Shown piece by piece: positions 1-12,337 of a DNA stretch of 64,000 nt (positions are counted from its first letter, which is position 1; each line of letters begins with the position of its first letter). Made by a program: the position numbers and the translations under genes. The stretch lies in NCBI RefSeq assembly GCF_040712315.1, contig NC_134020.1, positions 49,213,751-49,277,750 of the forward strand. Direction: 5' to 3'. The notes below the pieces were generated by a model, which saw nothing but the letters and a program-made list of their open reading frames with translations, searched no databases and was not told where the DNA came from. Origin of the DNA: Castanea sativa (taxonomy: Eukaryota > Streptophyta > Magnoliopsida > Fagales > Fagaceae).

Positions 1-293
1 AGATGTGAGGAAGGTTGCCTAAACTAAAATGTAATGCAATAATTTGAAGATGGTTCAATCCATATTGAAAGATAGGAATTTCATTCACATTATTGAAATT
101 CAGATTTCTTCAAAACATTTGGAAATTAGTTCTAAAAAAGGTTATTGGAAAATGTCCATCTAAGATTTGAAATTTTTCATTTTAGTAGGAAGGAATTATA
201 TGTCTCACCCCCGAGCCCCAGCCCCTGTGCCTTGCCCATCTTAAGTGCATAAATTTAATATTTTTACACATATCCTATTATTAACCCCCAAAA

Positions 294-345
<52 letters not shown>

Positions 346-2532
346 GTATTGGTGCTATCTCATTAAAGGATAAAATGTATGTCTCTACTTGTTTGATGTC
401 CACTTCACACAAATTTTCCCCATACGGAAAATGGAAGGGGATAAGAGCGCATTGTGTGCTTTGCCTAAATGCATAATTTAAATGCATATGCTAAATTTCA
501 GTTTCATAGCTTTTTTCTTTCCCCCAAAGATATGATAAGATTTGATCCTATGAGGTCTGTTTTATTGTGATTGCTTGTTATCATGAGTCCAATACACCAA
601 TTAATTTTTTGTGTAAATAATATTCAAAATTAAATTCCTTATTTAACGATCTTTAAAAAAAAAAAAATTATTTAATAACAAGAGACTTGACCGATTAAAC
701 CATATAAACTCACATTAATTCCATGAAATATGATGAATTCAAAATTTCTATTTTATTTTATAAGAATTAAGATGAAAAAATCCATGATTAAAAAAAAAAA
801 TTTAAAAGAAGAAGATAAAGAAATCCATTACCACGAATGGGAATTTCAGAAAAAAATTTGCAATGGTCATGGCAAAAGGGTACATGATTTAATCATTATA
901 TTTTTTTTAATGAGAGATTTGGCAAAAGGTTATAACCTCTTTTATTTTCATCAGTAAATTACGCCAAATATGAAATACCAGTGAACTCCTTGCTAAGAAT
1001 GGACAAGGTGAAGCCGTGAATAGCACCTTACAGCTTATATTTTCTAATCTTATATGAAGTATACATTTGCTTCGCTGTTTACTGTTTAGGACAAATTGGG
1101 ATAATTTACTTTTTTTTTTAAAGATACTTTAGGGACCAAGAAACCCAAAAAAAATTTAATTGATCCACCGCAAATTTTGACCTACGTATTACATAATTTA
1201 CCATTATTCTCCACCTTACAAAAGTACTTAGGAGCCATTGCAATTCAATTAACTATGGCAAAGACTGTGTGAAATGTTAGTAAAAGTTTCTAGATTATTC
1301 CTCAAACAAAGTACAAAAGAAAATTTATCTATACATTTCATCAGTTAAATAAAAATAATAATTCATCAATCTCAGCACTAGTTTTGCATTTGATTCGGCA
1401 AAAAAGGTTTAAAAGTGGGTGACTCCCTAGAAAAAAAAAATTATTGATACAGACTATACAGTGAAAGCTGTCAAGAGTTTGCTACACAAAGAGGAACATG
1501 ACCAATAGATCAAAATATTCTCCATCTTGGTTTCAGACTTCAAGGATTTATATGTCAGAAACAACATTCTGGCATTCTAGAAAAAAATAATAATAATAAT
1601 GAACGTTGAAATATATGTAAGACCAAAATTGGTTGAATATATGCCCACAACAAAACTGAAAGATTTCAAAACGAAAAAAAATTAATCAAGAGTCAAAAAC
1701 CCATCATGCCAAAACAATATTTCTCCATCTCATTTTCAGAATTTCTTATATCAGAAACAATATTCTAGCATCCAAAAACATATACAATTGCATGATTCAA
1801 ATCCTTCTTCTTCTTCCTTTTTATCAATAAGTTGCAATGTATGGATCGTGAATCTCCGCCCTCATCCCTTATCCTATTATTATTGTTATTATTTTTTTAG
1901 ATGCTAAGTTACACATGCATTCAATGAATTTTATATGAATTTCCGCTCTCATCCCTTAAGCTGTTGTTATTATTATTTTTTTGGATGATAAGCTACACAT
2001 AAACTCAATGGATCTTAAATCAATAACTTTATCGTCCAACCAATTATTATAGGAGAAAAAAGTGCCAATCGAGCTAAAACTCATTAGTCCTCTATTATAT
2101 TATTATACGAGAGAAATGGCAATTGAGCTATAAGCCTATAACTCAATGGTGCAATTCAAAACGAAAAAACCGAGACACATTTTTAGACCATTCACATGGT
2201 TTCAGCGTATAATTGAAGTGATGAACTGGCAACTTTTTGTCGGCTGGACCAATCAGGTCGTGTCATCTGTCCCCACATTTTATCACCAAGCACAATCAGC
2301 TAATAGGAAAAGCATTGTTAAAAGAAGATATTGTTTGTAGTATTAAACATTTCTCAAATCACAGACCCAAAGAATAAAATTATTTATTGTAGAGAGTTTC
2401 GGACACCCAACATCTAGCAATTAGTGCATAGAAAGAATCAGATACCACATGGGTGCATTTCTTAAAAGTCTTATCTATAATGGAGTTTGGTCCAAATCAA
2501 ACGGCTCCACCTCCTGTTATCAATATACCAAT
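1..2532. other. AT-rich intergenic DNA, no gene seen
   Basis: No convincing coding exon, RNA gene or full transposon was recognised. The open frames here are short and low-complexity. A CT microsatellite lies at about 294-341. The right-hand part probably includes downstream flank of the RING gene that ends at 2825. Confidence 0.6.
294..341. repeat. (CT)n microsatellite
   Basis: An uninterrupted CT dinucleotide tract of about 24 copies. The Arg-Glu repeat frame read across it on the minus strand is an artefact of the microsatellite. Confidence 0.95.
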
Positions 2533-2824
2533 TCAAACAAGCAGACAATCCATACACGAAATTACAATCATATTGGAACTTTCAAAGCACCTAAAACACA
2601 CACAAAATAAAAGCAATGAATGAAAAAAAAAATTTATACAATATAACAGTAGGCAAATTAAGAAAAACAGCAATTCTCTTAAGAGGGTAGCAGGTGATTT
2701 ACAAGATTGAACACACAAATCGTTCTTGCAAGATTCGGATGCAGCAAGTACGATAATATATACATAAGGGATGTCTGGCAATATATTGAACATTAAACTC
2801 ATATAATGACTGAGGAAAATATAT

Positions 2825-3985
2825 TCAATTCTCATCTGTTTGAGATGCATTCCCACTTCCAGTTGCATTAGCTGACGAAGATGACGGTGTTGAGGAAGAA
2901 TTACCTCCACCAGATTGAGATGTTGAAGATGAAAAAAAACTAGGAAATGGCCATGGAAATGAAAACCTTCTTGTATTTCCACTTCTCCCATCTCCATCTC
3001 CTTCTCCTTCTTCGCCACTAACTTGACTGCTCTCATTGCTCTCACTACTCTCTCTTGGGGTATTAGTACTGTTTCTAGACCCATCATCTGAATCACGCTT
3101 TGCCTCATCAGCAGGCAGCTGGAACCTACATACTGGACAAGAACTATGAAGCTCAAGCCAAGGCAGAATACACCCACTATGAAATTTATGCTTACAAGGC
3201 ATCTGCTTTGCTTCAGCACCCATCTCAAAATCATCTAAACACACTGAACACTGCAAATTATCCTTAATTGTCACAGTAGGCAATGCTTCAATGGCCTCCT
3301 TTTGTGCCGGTGGTGTCCCATATCTATTGGGGTCATTCTCAGCCAAATGCTGCAGCAATAAATCTAAACCAGGACCAATGAAGTAATCACCTAGCGACCC
3401 AATGGAGCTCTGATTCTCACCTTGACCCCGGTTTGAATCAAAAGAACCTTGAACAATCACAGTTTGATTAAAAGGGTTGATCAAAATTACGCGTTCTCTT
3501 TCTCTTTCTCTTTCCCTCTCTCTATCCCTATCCCTATTATCCCTATCACCCTCCGAATTCTCAGACATTTCGGATTGCATTCCAGCTCGAATGCCTTGGA
3601 GCAATTGTAGTATAGTAGCTGAGCTTCTTCTCCTCCTCCTAATAATGGATTCCAATTGACGCTCCGCATCAGCCTCACCCCCATGGCGTGACTCGCCATT
3701 ATCATCATTGTTATCCTCCTCCTCGTCCTCCTCGAATTCAAAACGTCTAGTCCGCCCTCGGCGGCGAGGATTGCCCATCATGCCGAGCAAGATAGGGGCC
3801 CATAAAGAAAGGGCACGGTCAGATCCAAATTCTGTTTCAGGGTCTTGGTTATCCCCAGCAGTGCTGCTCATTTCTTCAATAAAATCATCTTGGCAAAAGG
3901 GACATTTGATACCAGTTTCCATAACAGGATTCACCATTTGTGAACACCTGTGACACCAATACCTTGCTGCCATTGTTTCCTCCAT
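2825..3985 (-). CDS. RING-H2 E3 ubiquitin ligase with N-terminal zinc ribbon (At4g26400/At5g56340-like)
   Basis: Single-exon CDS of 386 residues, a usual length for this plant family. The N-terminus (residues ~8-32) has a CxxC...CxxC zinc ribbon, starting METMAARYWC-like after MEE. A RING-H2 finger lies at ~245-287, beginning CSVCLDDF, with the CKHKFH centre and closing CPVCRFQLP, so all eight metal ligands are present. Between them are an acidic stretch and a long Arg-Asp/Arg-Glu run (~145-165) encoded by an imperfect CT microsatellite. After the RING the tail is Ser/Asn/Gly-rich. The family acts as E3 ligases transferring ubiquitin from an E2; substrates here are unknown. The first ATG of the frame fits the family N-terminus. 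From memory, At4g26400 neighbours At4g26410 (RHIP1), and an RHIP1 gene lies 18 kb away here, which supports the assignment. Confidence 0.9.
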   Translation of the reverse strand: MEETMAARYWCHRCSQMVNPVMETGIKCPFCQDDFIEEMSSTAGDNQDPETEFGSDRALSLWAPILLGMMGNPRRRGRTRRFEFEEDEEEDNNDDNGESRHGGEADAERQLESIIRRRRRSSATILQLLQGIRAGMQSEMSENSEGDRDNRDRDRERERERERERVILINPFNQTVIVQGSFDSNRGQGENQSSIGSLGDYFIGPGLDLLLQHLAENDPNRYGTPPAQKEAIEALPTVTIKDNLQCSVCLDDFEMGAEAKQMPCKHKFHSGCILPWLELHSSCPVCRFQLPADEAKRDSDDGSRNSTNTPRESSESNESSQVSGEEGEGDGDGRSGNTRRFSFPWPFPSFFSSSTSQSGGGNSSSTPSSSSANATGSGNASQTDEN

Positions 3986-4228
3986 ATTTTCTTCTCTCTT
4001 CTTTCCCCACCACCACCACCACCACCACCTTTGACTCTGTCACAATCAAAAAATTGAATTTAAAAAAAATAAAATAAAATCAACACAGCAATTCAATGAA
4101 TAATAGACATCAACCATCCCCAACACAAAAACCCTCATAGTCAAACATTCATTCAACGGCAAATAATCAAACAGTTTGCAAGCCTTTCACAGATCTAAAT
4201 CATCATCAACCTTTTCAACCACCACACC

Positions 4229-4229
4229 C

Positions 4230-4258
<29 letters not shown>
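4229..4258. repeat. Poly-A tract inside the RING 5' UTR intron
   Basis: About 29 consecutive A residues on the plus strand, hence a T-rich stretch on the transcribed strand. It could simply be a slipped mononucleotide repeat. Confidence 0.85.
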
Positions 4259-4263
<5 letters not shown>

Positions 4264-5167
4264 ACCCCACAAAATTCCAAGATTAAAAAATTGCCCAGAA
4301 ACACTGTTTGAGATTATAGAATAAAGGTCACAGATTTGCATACCCATTAACCTCAAAAAAGCAAAAGTCAAACCCCAAAAAGCAAAAGAACCTGGTTAAT
4401 ATTGTGAACCAAGATAATCTAGTAAGCCCAAAAAAAAAAAAAAAAAAATGCGTTTTTGAAATTGGTATATTATAACAAAAATTGTTGGATCCGCAAATAA
4501 ATAAAAAGAAATGAGATTGAGAAAAATTTTGCACTTACCAAGACCCAGAAGAGGAACAAGAGGAGAGAGCAGGTCCAAAACCAAAATCTAAAAAAAAAAA
4601 TGATAAAATATAGCTCATGGGTATTGCATATCAGAGAAAATAAGGAGGGTTTAGACTCAGTAATTTATGTTTTTATAAAAATAAGGAAAGAGAGAAAGAA
4701 AGTTAGGTGAGAGACATAGAAAAAAAACCCTTTAAAACTGTCATTGGAAAAAAAGAAGAGAGAAGGATCTGGAACCATCTAATAATTCTTAAATTTCATA
4801 AATTTTTTTTATTTTATAAATTTAGAAAATTTTCCTAAATTTTTTGATAAATTCAGAATCACAAAAAAAAAAAAAGCAACAATTATGATATTAGATAAAA
4901 TTACAACCATACAAGCAAAGGAAAGGAAATAACATCATCATTGAGTTTGTCAAACAAAAATTTAAATTAAAAGGAAACATAAATAACATAAAAAGATATA
5001 TATAGTCAAAAGAGTTTTGAAAATCTTTACCTTAACCCACCTCACAATACATCACCACAAAAGCTGTGTTTTTTTTGGTTTTTTTTTTTTTCTCTAGCCT
5101 TGTGTTTTTTTTTTTTTTTTTTTTTAAATTGTATTAGTAAGAGAGGAAAGAAGGAATGAAATGATAG

Positions 5168-5168
5168 C

Positions 5169-5195
<27 letters not shown>
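5168..5195. repeat. (GA)n microsatellite
   Basis: Perfect GA dinucleotide tract near the presumed 5' end of the RING transcript. Confidence 0.9.
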
Positions 5196-5199
<4 letters not shown>

Positions 5200-5900
5200 A
5201 AAGACAATGGCAATCAATAGAATGGAAAGATTCTATTGATTGGGAACAAGGACAACAAACCGCGTTTTCCCCTCTCTTTCTCTTCCACTATTTCCTTTTT
5301 TCTTTTATTTGTTTTGTTCTCTCTTCCTATATTTTATTGTTTTTTTACTCTCATCTTATCATGTTTGCTGTTTTTAAAATGTAATTTTTAATTAATTTGT
5401 ATTTTTCCCTCTTTTTTAAGTTTTTGATTGTTTCTATTTTCTTACTTTATGTTTCAAATTTATATTTTTAGTCCTTCGTGTTTGAGTCTATTTTTAAATT
5501 AATTATCCGTACATTGCTTTAAGTGAATTGGTTATTAAATACGGAGTACATTATAAAAGAAAATTAGTTTTTTTTTTTTTTTTGGTCTCCTTAGTTTCCC
5601 AAATTTTCTTCACATCCAAAGAAGAAAATTCAAAAAGAGAGAGAAGCAAATCAAATGAATGGAAATTTAAGCAATCCATCCAGGAAGAGTGAGCATGTCA
5701 TAAGAGAAGATGTGGACTTGGGAGACTTCTTCCTGACAAAGGAGAGGCAACTATGGTAGCAAAAGTGAGGGATGTCCACATCATCTATCTCACATGCTTA
5801 GAGGACATCATGGCTTTTGTGATTGGACAGAATTTAGCTCTAAACCAATTTAAAAGAATCACTTCTAATATTTCATGCGACAATTTATAAAATTATAGGA

Positions 5901-6903
5901 AAACTAGGTATTTGGTTCTATTCGATATAGGGGTGCCCAACTCAACCGGTGGCTCGACCCACCCAATAAATCCAACAGGACCCGCGTCGATCATCGACCA
6001 ATCTAACTACTCAGGCAATCAGTGGCGGGTCTTTCTCTCCAAAATCCGATCTTCACGATTCTATCTCAGATCTTCTCCCCAAAACCTAAATAAACCCGAC
6101 CCGACCAAATTACATTGCAATTTTCGGCAAGATTGCTTAGATCCGAAGAGATCTTGGCAAGATCCCGTCGTTTTTCGCTCAGATCTAGCTACAATCTAGT
6201 GGGTTTTGCTTAACTATGGTTTAGATCCGGTGGAAATCTCACGGGTTTTGCACAAATTCGGAGATGATGTGGTTTTTTTGCTCAGATCTCATGAGTTTTG
6301 CGTAAATTCGGCGACGTTTTGGTTTTTTTGCTCAAATCTAGTCAATTTTGCACAAATCCAGTGACGATTTGGTGTGTTTCTCTTAGATTCGAGGAAAAAT
6401 ACAGATCGTCGCCAAAAGGAAACTCCAGCAGCATCTTCGCCGACTTTAATTGATCTAACCACCGATTAAACAAATCCGACCCGACCTAACCCGTTGGTTT
6501 TTGTGGTCGGTGATGGGTTTTCTTGCTGGAAATCTAATATCATCGGGTCGATTGCGGGTTGGGCACAAACCCGACCCGAATTGACCCGTGGACAATCCTA
6601 ATTCTATATACCATATTTCAATTTAGTCCCTAATATTTCAATTGTGTCAATTTGGTCCATGTCGGTATATCTTAGATGAAAATTAATGACATGGAAAATG
6701 ACCAAAATAAAATTTGTGTATTATCATATCAAAGAAATCTAATTTTTTATTTTGGCCATTAGACGAGTCATCAATTATCCAAAAAATAATGGTAAAGACT
6801 AAATTGACACAACATTGAAAAGATATGGACCAAATTGACACACTTGAAAAGTTAGGACCAAATTAAAATATGGTATATAGGATAGGAACTAAATACGTAG
6901 TTT
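5901..6903. mobile_element. Terminal-inverted-repeat element (non-autonomous), interrupted by a nested element
   Basis: The left end (5901, AAACTAGGTATTTGG) and the reverse complement of the right end (6903, AAACTACGTATTTAG) match. The similarity continues inward through 'tatataccatatttcaattt' at ~6605 and its inverse at ~6875, and on through 'gtcaatttggtcc'. The two arms form a long inverted repeat with a short centre. The left arm is split by the element at 5929-6601. No clear target duplication was found at the outer ends, so the superfamily is not assigned. Confidence 0.6.
5929..6601. mobile_element. Nested hAT-like non-autonomous element rich in CCCGACCCG motifs
   Basis: It lies within the left arm of the 5901-6903 element. 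It is flanked by TTCGATAT (5921-5928) and TTCTATAT (6602-6609), an 8-bp target duplication with one mismatch, as expected for hAT elements. The ends (AGGGGTGCCCA; inverse of right end AGGATTGTCCA) are related. The interior carries repeated 'gacccgaccc' motifs and no transposase. The 95-residue open frame at 5912-6199 is considered spurious. Confidence 0.6.
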
Positions 6904-7716
6904 ACACTAAAACTATTTATGTGTATTATTTAAACAAGTTACATAACTTGTTAAAAAATGTAATGTAACTAAAATTACACATGCATAATCTCTATAAATA
7001 AAGCTTTATTATTTATACTACTTTAAGAGTATATAATAAATGTTTATTTCTTTCTCTCACATGAATTTAATTAACAAAACCTAATATTATGTGAGATGGA
7101 AGAGCATGCAATTATTGTGTTTCCGTAGCACTAAATAATTGCTCACAAATAAATTAGAATTGGCATCTTTTTAATTTTTAATTTTTTAAATAAGTGTGTG
7201 AGTACCACAATTATCTTACATAATAAATTGTAATTAATTGCTTATCACTTTCTCATCAATTTATCACTTTTTATCCCTTATTCACAATATGCCACGTAGA
7301 CATTTGTGCAAGAGTTAAATTTTTTTTTTTTTAAGTAATGAATTTTTTGCTACGATAAAAGCAAATGCTACCACAATTTAATGGCTTTTGCTTAAGTTAA
7401 TAAACTTTCTTTTTAAAGAACATTTTTCATCCATTTATTTTAAGACGTGCAAATGATTATTTGACTGTGGTGGCGGTGGCCGCCAATGTTTCGTCGGTTT
7501 TTCATTCTATAAAAGTAAATAAATAAACTTTATATTTAATTTGGTGATGAGCAATTAGTATCGAGGGAGTGGGTATAGTGATGACTGAAGTGACATCTGT
7601 ATGTGGACATGCTATATATTGTTGCCACGTAAGCACTAACTTAGCACAGATAATGACAGCCTCAATTGGTAATTAAAATTCCAACTAAACACGTGTACGT
7701 ATCATTTTGCATTATA
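6904..7716. other. Gene-free AT-rich DNA
   Basis: No coding exon or recognisable repeat was found, apart from short A/T tracts. Confidence 0.5.
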
Positions 7717-7923
7717 GTGTGTTTGGATGCAAATGAAATATTAAATTATTTTACTATTTAACTTATTTTTGCTATTATTTGTAGACTTCACTGCACTTTT
7801 TAGTACTATTTATGGGTCTTAGTGTCTCACTGTACTATATCAACTAATTTTTACCTTTATCTACAATTCTTTCAGTAAAAAATTTTCAATTTCAACAAAA
7901 TAAACGGTTCCAAATATACCCAA
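7717..7923. mobile_element. Short MITE, same family as 25488-25687
   Basis: The ~207-bp segment has weak terminal inverted repeats (GTGTGTTTGGATGC at the left, TTCCAAATATACCC near the right). Its core, 'cactgcactttttagtac' plus 'tatttatgggt', is the reverse complement of the core of the MITE in the RHIP1 intron. The family is therefore present in both orientations. Confidence 0.65.
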
Positions 7924-10900
7924 AGTGCACAAATGCACTAAAACAAAAACCGTATTCTTTTCTTATTTTTGAAAAAGAATTCATGTTCATCTTACTATAT
8001 TAATTTTAGATACTTGCCCACATGTATCGTCTCCTCCAATGCACAATATACTATTCAATCTTACTGCACTGCTCCATCTATCATCACCCATGATTCCATG
8101 TCTTCACAATTTTTGACCATGACCTGCAAAGCTGTGAAATTATATATTGTTGTGAAAGTGTCCCTCCAAATCCAATCAATGAATCATTCATATGAATTCC
8201 TACGTCTCCCACTTTAGCCATATCACATTTTCATCCATCTATGCATTGTTCTTAAAGGACAAATTATACCCTAAATCATAATTTTTTTTATTGTGTATTA
8301 TATAATACACATAACACTTTATAAAAAATATATAATTATTACACACTTAGAATATATTCAATAAATGACAACTTAATTAGTACTTACCCATATAATTAGC
8401 TATTTACCAAATATCTAGAGAAGAATATGCCTATTTAGTAATATTACGGCGATGTTTTTATTAGTCGTTTATTTTCATAATATATATACCGATCGATTTA
8501 GTATTTTAAATCCTATCATATCTTAAAACTAATAATACTATTAAAAAAATTAGATTAACTTGTGAGTACATTCGTTAAATTTAATTTTTTTTTCCTTAAA
8601 AAAATCAATTTTCTTATAATAATACTTGTCTATAATCCATTAACACAAAGTAATTTAATATGGGAATTCTAGAGTGCCGTTTGGGTCATGCTTAAGGACT
8701 TAGAGAGAATAGGAGTAAAAAATAATAATAATAAGACTTGAAATTCAGAAGTGTGTGTGGTCCAATTTTTGTAGAGAGAGAGAGAGAAGCAATAGATGTG
8801 GTTATTTTATTAGGCTAACTGAGTGGTATTAGGAATTTGTGTTAAAACAAGTCCAATAATTACTTATAAAAGAGAAAGTCCAATAATTTGATGAACTTTG
8901 GTGAAATACTAAAATCAAAGAAAAATAAATAAATAACAAAAGCTATATATAAACCCATTTGTTTATGTCCTGCACGACATATTCAATACATTTGATTTGA
9001 TATGATTAATATGATACACATGTTTTTTTTTTTTTTGTTGAGGAAATATGATACACATGTTTGTATCATATAATTCACGAGCTTGATATGAGACTTTTTT
9101 TTTCTTTTTTTTTTTACTTTGATTGTAATAGGAATTATCCTTTTTTACCTTTTAAATCCCTTTAGGCCTTTGCCAAATTTCCATAACCAATAGGAATGGA
9201 AAGAAAAAAAGAAGGGACTTAGAAATCTTTCTTTTTGGGACCTCACTCATCACGTTTCTAGTTTTTTTCCCCTAGTCATTATAAAAGGAAATTTTTTTAA
9301 TTTTTTTTCCGAAGGAAATTTTATTTGTGACCCTAAAAGAAAGAGGCCTTTATTTTTGTACAAATTTAACATTTTCTACTCCATTTGATTCTCAAAAAGA
9401 AAAGAAAATTTCTACCCTGTTTATTTCTTTTTTGTTTATGTTTATAACTTTATTTCCCAACATTTTATTCAATGAATAAATTCAACCCTATTTTTAACTA
9501 CTTCCAAAAGAGATTGGATCACCACCAAGGTAGACGTTGTACACTGATGTGGTGGTAGTAATTACTAATCATTCCTTTGCATAGAAAAGAATATGGCGTG
9601 TATACCTAATTTTTATTCCCTTGAAATATGTGTCTTTTTACTTTTTGATAGCAAAATGGTCCTAGGTTGTAACCAAAGTCATTTTTATTTGATGAACTAA
9701 CCAAAGTCATGGTCATGGAGTAGTAAAGTCTTTCTCATTTAATACTTCTATCATTGTTTTCTTACTTGTAGGAAGGGGCAAACACACAAATCTACCTAAC
9801 AAAAAGTCCCTCTTTACAACTCCACAATTTTCAGTCAATGATGCCTATTAATAAGCTTTCTATTACCATTCTAGTGGACCCTTAATTCTGGAAAATAAAA
9901 ATTATATTTCATATATTAAATATATTTGAATGTCTATTTTTTCTCTGTCCCACAACATGTAATGTTTACATAAGATAGTAATTGTTAATGAGAAGATATT
10001 CTTTACTAACTCATTGTTGTTTGCTAATTAGTCATCGTTATTTATGTTGTATAAACCTTTTTTTTTTGTGCGATGAAGTGTTACAACCCTTCAGTCATAT
10101 GTTTTATAGTCCACCTATTGTTAATTTAGAGTGCATCTCAATACTAGCACCCCGATTTGTTATAGTGATTTGATAAGATGAAAAATGGAGAATGAAAAAT
10201 ATGGGAGATTTTGGGGAGGGGTTGTTTGGTTGCGAGGAAAAAAGGGAGGGGATTTTGGAGAGGCCCTCGACCAAATTCCTATTTTCTAAAATGGGGGAGA
10301 AAATGAGAGGAGGAGGGAGGGTTTGGAAAATTACCCATCTATCCCATCTCCTCCCTCCATTTTGTGCAATTAGTGTGTATTTGTGTTTTTAAATGCAAAT
10401 GTGCACAAATCATAACAATTATTTTAAGTATTCAACACAAGTTAGGTTCTCGGGACTATTGAGACCGTCAAATCTGACTTATTAAAAAAAGAAAAAAAAA
10501 AAGAAAGAAAAAGAAAAAGAAAAAGAAAAAACTAGTGGTCGCAGCCTCGCAGGGCAGGCCCCAAAATTTAGTGGCTGAAATTGTTTTCCTTATCTCCCAC
10601 ATTCTTTGACTTCCACATGGCAAGCTCTTCTTGTGGTCAGAAATAGACTTCCCCATGACTATAAACGCGAATCAAAATCCTTTTTTGTGCCAACTATTCA
10701 ACTAAACGTGAGTCTCTCTCTCTCTCTTCTCCCAATTATTTTTGTTTGTTGGAGAGAAAGACGTGAATGATTCAAATAAAAATTAAGAAAATAATGTTAA
10801 AGTCACAAATTATTTTATAATATTTTTATAAATAATTGATATAATAAATTTTTATTAATTTTTATTTGTACTTACATTCAATAATACCATTTTACTTACT

Positions 10901-11370
10901 AATAACAATTTAGTACATCAACATTTTATAAAACATAGTGTAATGTAATTTGTGTTGGCATTTTCTAAGGAAAAAGAGGGGAATATTAATAAGCCAGGCT
11001 AATTGAATTATTGAACCCAATGGGGGCCATACCATAAAATACAATACAATAAACGCCATGTAAATTGCTATGCTTTTGCCGTCCCGCAATTTCTCGTAAT
11101 CTGGCTGACAAATCAATAGAGTTAAGGTTAAATAAATATTGGGCATTTTTCTTAGGTCTTTTTCTTTAATTAATTAATTTAATTATCTTGATTTCTCCGA
11201 AGGGACTTTTTCTTTTTAGTCCTTCTGAATCTTGTCTCCTTCTTTAGGTGAACATGTCCAATGGAGCTCATAATATAGTTTTGTGGTGACCACGCGGAAC
11301 CTCCCTACTTTTTTTTTTTTTTTTTAAAGTCTGGACCCCGTTATCCATTTGAGAAAATTACTTCAACAAC
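7924..11370. other. Gene-free AT-rich intergenic DNA
   Basis: No gene is supported. Open frames here are short, low in complexity and without recognisable domains. The G-rich purine stretch at ~10190-10340 has the look of a small TIR element (it contains 'tttggttg'), but its ends could not be fixed. Confidence 0.5.
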
Positions 11371-11657
11371 CCATAGTCTGGACCCGATATTTATTTGAGA
11401 CATTACTCCAAGAATCCATCTCTTATCTTTTGCCAAGTGATAGAACTCAAATTAACACTTCTTCGTGTACCTAACGACTTTATTGCAGTGGAATTTCATG
11501 AGCTTTATGTATATACTTTTATATGAGCTTTATGTATATACTTTTATATGGACAGGAAAAAATTTAGGTAGTTTTGGGGTATTGAATTTTTAAGATACAG
11601 GAATACTTCATTTGAGATGTCATAACCATGTTATTTTGTAATGGTGTTTTATTTATC

Positions 11658-11716
<59 letters not shown>

Positions 11717-12337
11717 TTAAATTGTCCATGTCATTGTATCGTACCCGCAACTGTTACCGTGTCTATGCATTCTAGCTAAGCTCTCACATAGGGGGTGGTC
11801 CCCCAAACGTGAAACCCACCATGGGGCTCAACCACTATGTGAGAGCCTTGAGCATTGCTACAGGGCTATGTAAGAATTTTCCATAGTTTGGACCCCATTA
11901 TTTATTTGAGACATTACTTCAACAACCCATCTCTTATCTTTTGCCAAGTGATAGTACTCATATTAGCACTTCTTCATAAACCTAACGACTTTATTGCAGT
12001 GGAATTTCAAAAGCTTTATGTATATACTTTTATATGGATAGGAAAAAACTTAGGTAGTTCCAGGGTATTGGACTTTTAGAATGCACGAATACTTCATTTG
12101 GGGTGTCATAATTATTATATTTTGTCATGGTGTCTTATTTACAATATGATTTAAAAAAAAAAAAAAAATTTAAATTGCCCATGTCATCGTATCGTATCCG
12201 CAACCATTACTGTGTCTATGCATTCTAGCAAAGCTCTCACATAAGGGGTGGGCCCCAAACGTGAGACACACCATGGGGCATCGACATTATGTGAGAGCCT
12301 AGAGCACTGCTACGGGGCTATGAAAGAATTTTCCATA
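11371..12337. repeat. Tandem direct duplication, two ~0.46-0.51-kb copies
   Basis: Copy 1 (11371-11880) and copy 2 (11881-12337) share in order: 'ggaccc...tatttatttgaga', 'ccatctcttatcttttgcc', 'taacgactttattgcagtgg', 'gctttatgtatatactttt', and the closing 'gctatg.aagaattttccat'. Copy 1 contains the TA microsatellite and a 27-bp internal tandem repeat at ~11510-11550. A third, partial copy of the beginning lies at ~11330-11370. No protein is encoded. Confidence 0.85.
11662..11711. repeat. (TA)n microsatellite
   Basis: About 24 perfect TA units inside copy 1 of the 0.5-kb tandem duplication; copy 2 has an A-tract at the corresponding place. Confidence 0.95.

Larger units (their letters stand above)
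3986..5200 (-). promoter_or_regulatory. Spliced 5' UTR and leader introns of the RING gene
   Basis: Just upstream of the ATG is a CCA/TGG trinucleotide run. An acceptor (GTGACAG) at 4037 and a strong donor (GTAAGTG) at 4538 define a probable 502-bp 5' UTR intron, 4037-4538. A second intron is possible from an acceptor after a T-tract (4588) to a donor near 5032. A GA microsatellite at ~5168-5195 would lie in or near the first non-coding exon. Splice sites are inferred from sequence only; the transcription start is not determined. Confidence 0.5.

Noticed and set aside
293..341. CRISPR array or phage/bacterial features
   Set aside because: The regular repeats are simple dinucleotide tracts; the window is plant nuclear DNA with introns.
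2533..3234. 233-residue minus-strand frame
   Set aside because: It overlaps the RING CDS in another frame and runs into its 3' flank; no domain is visible.
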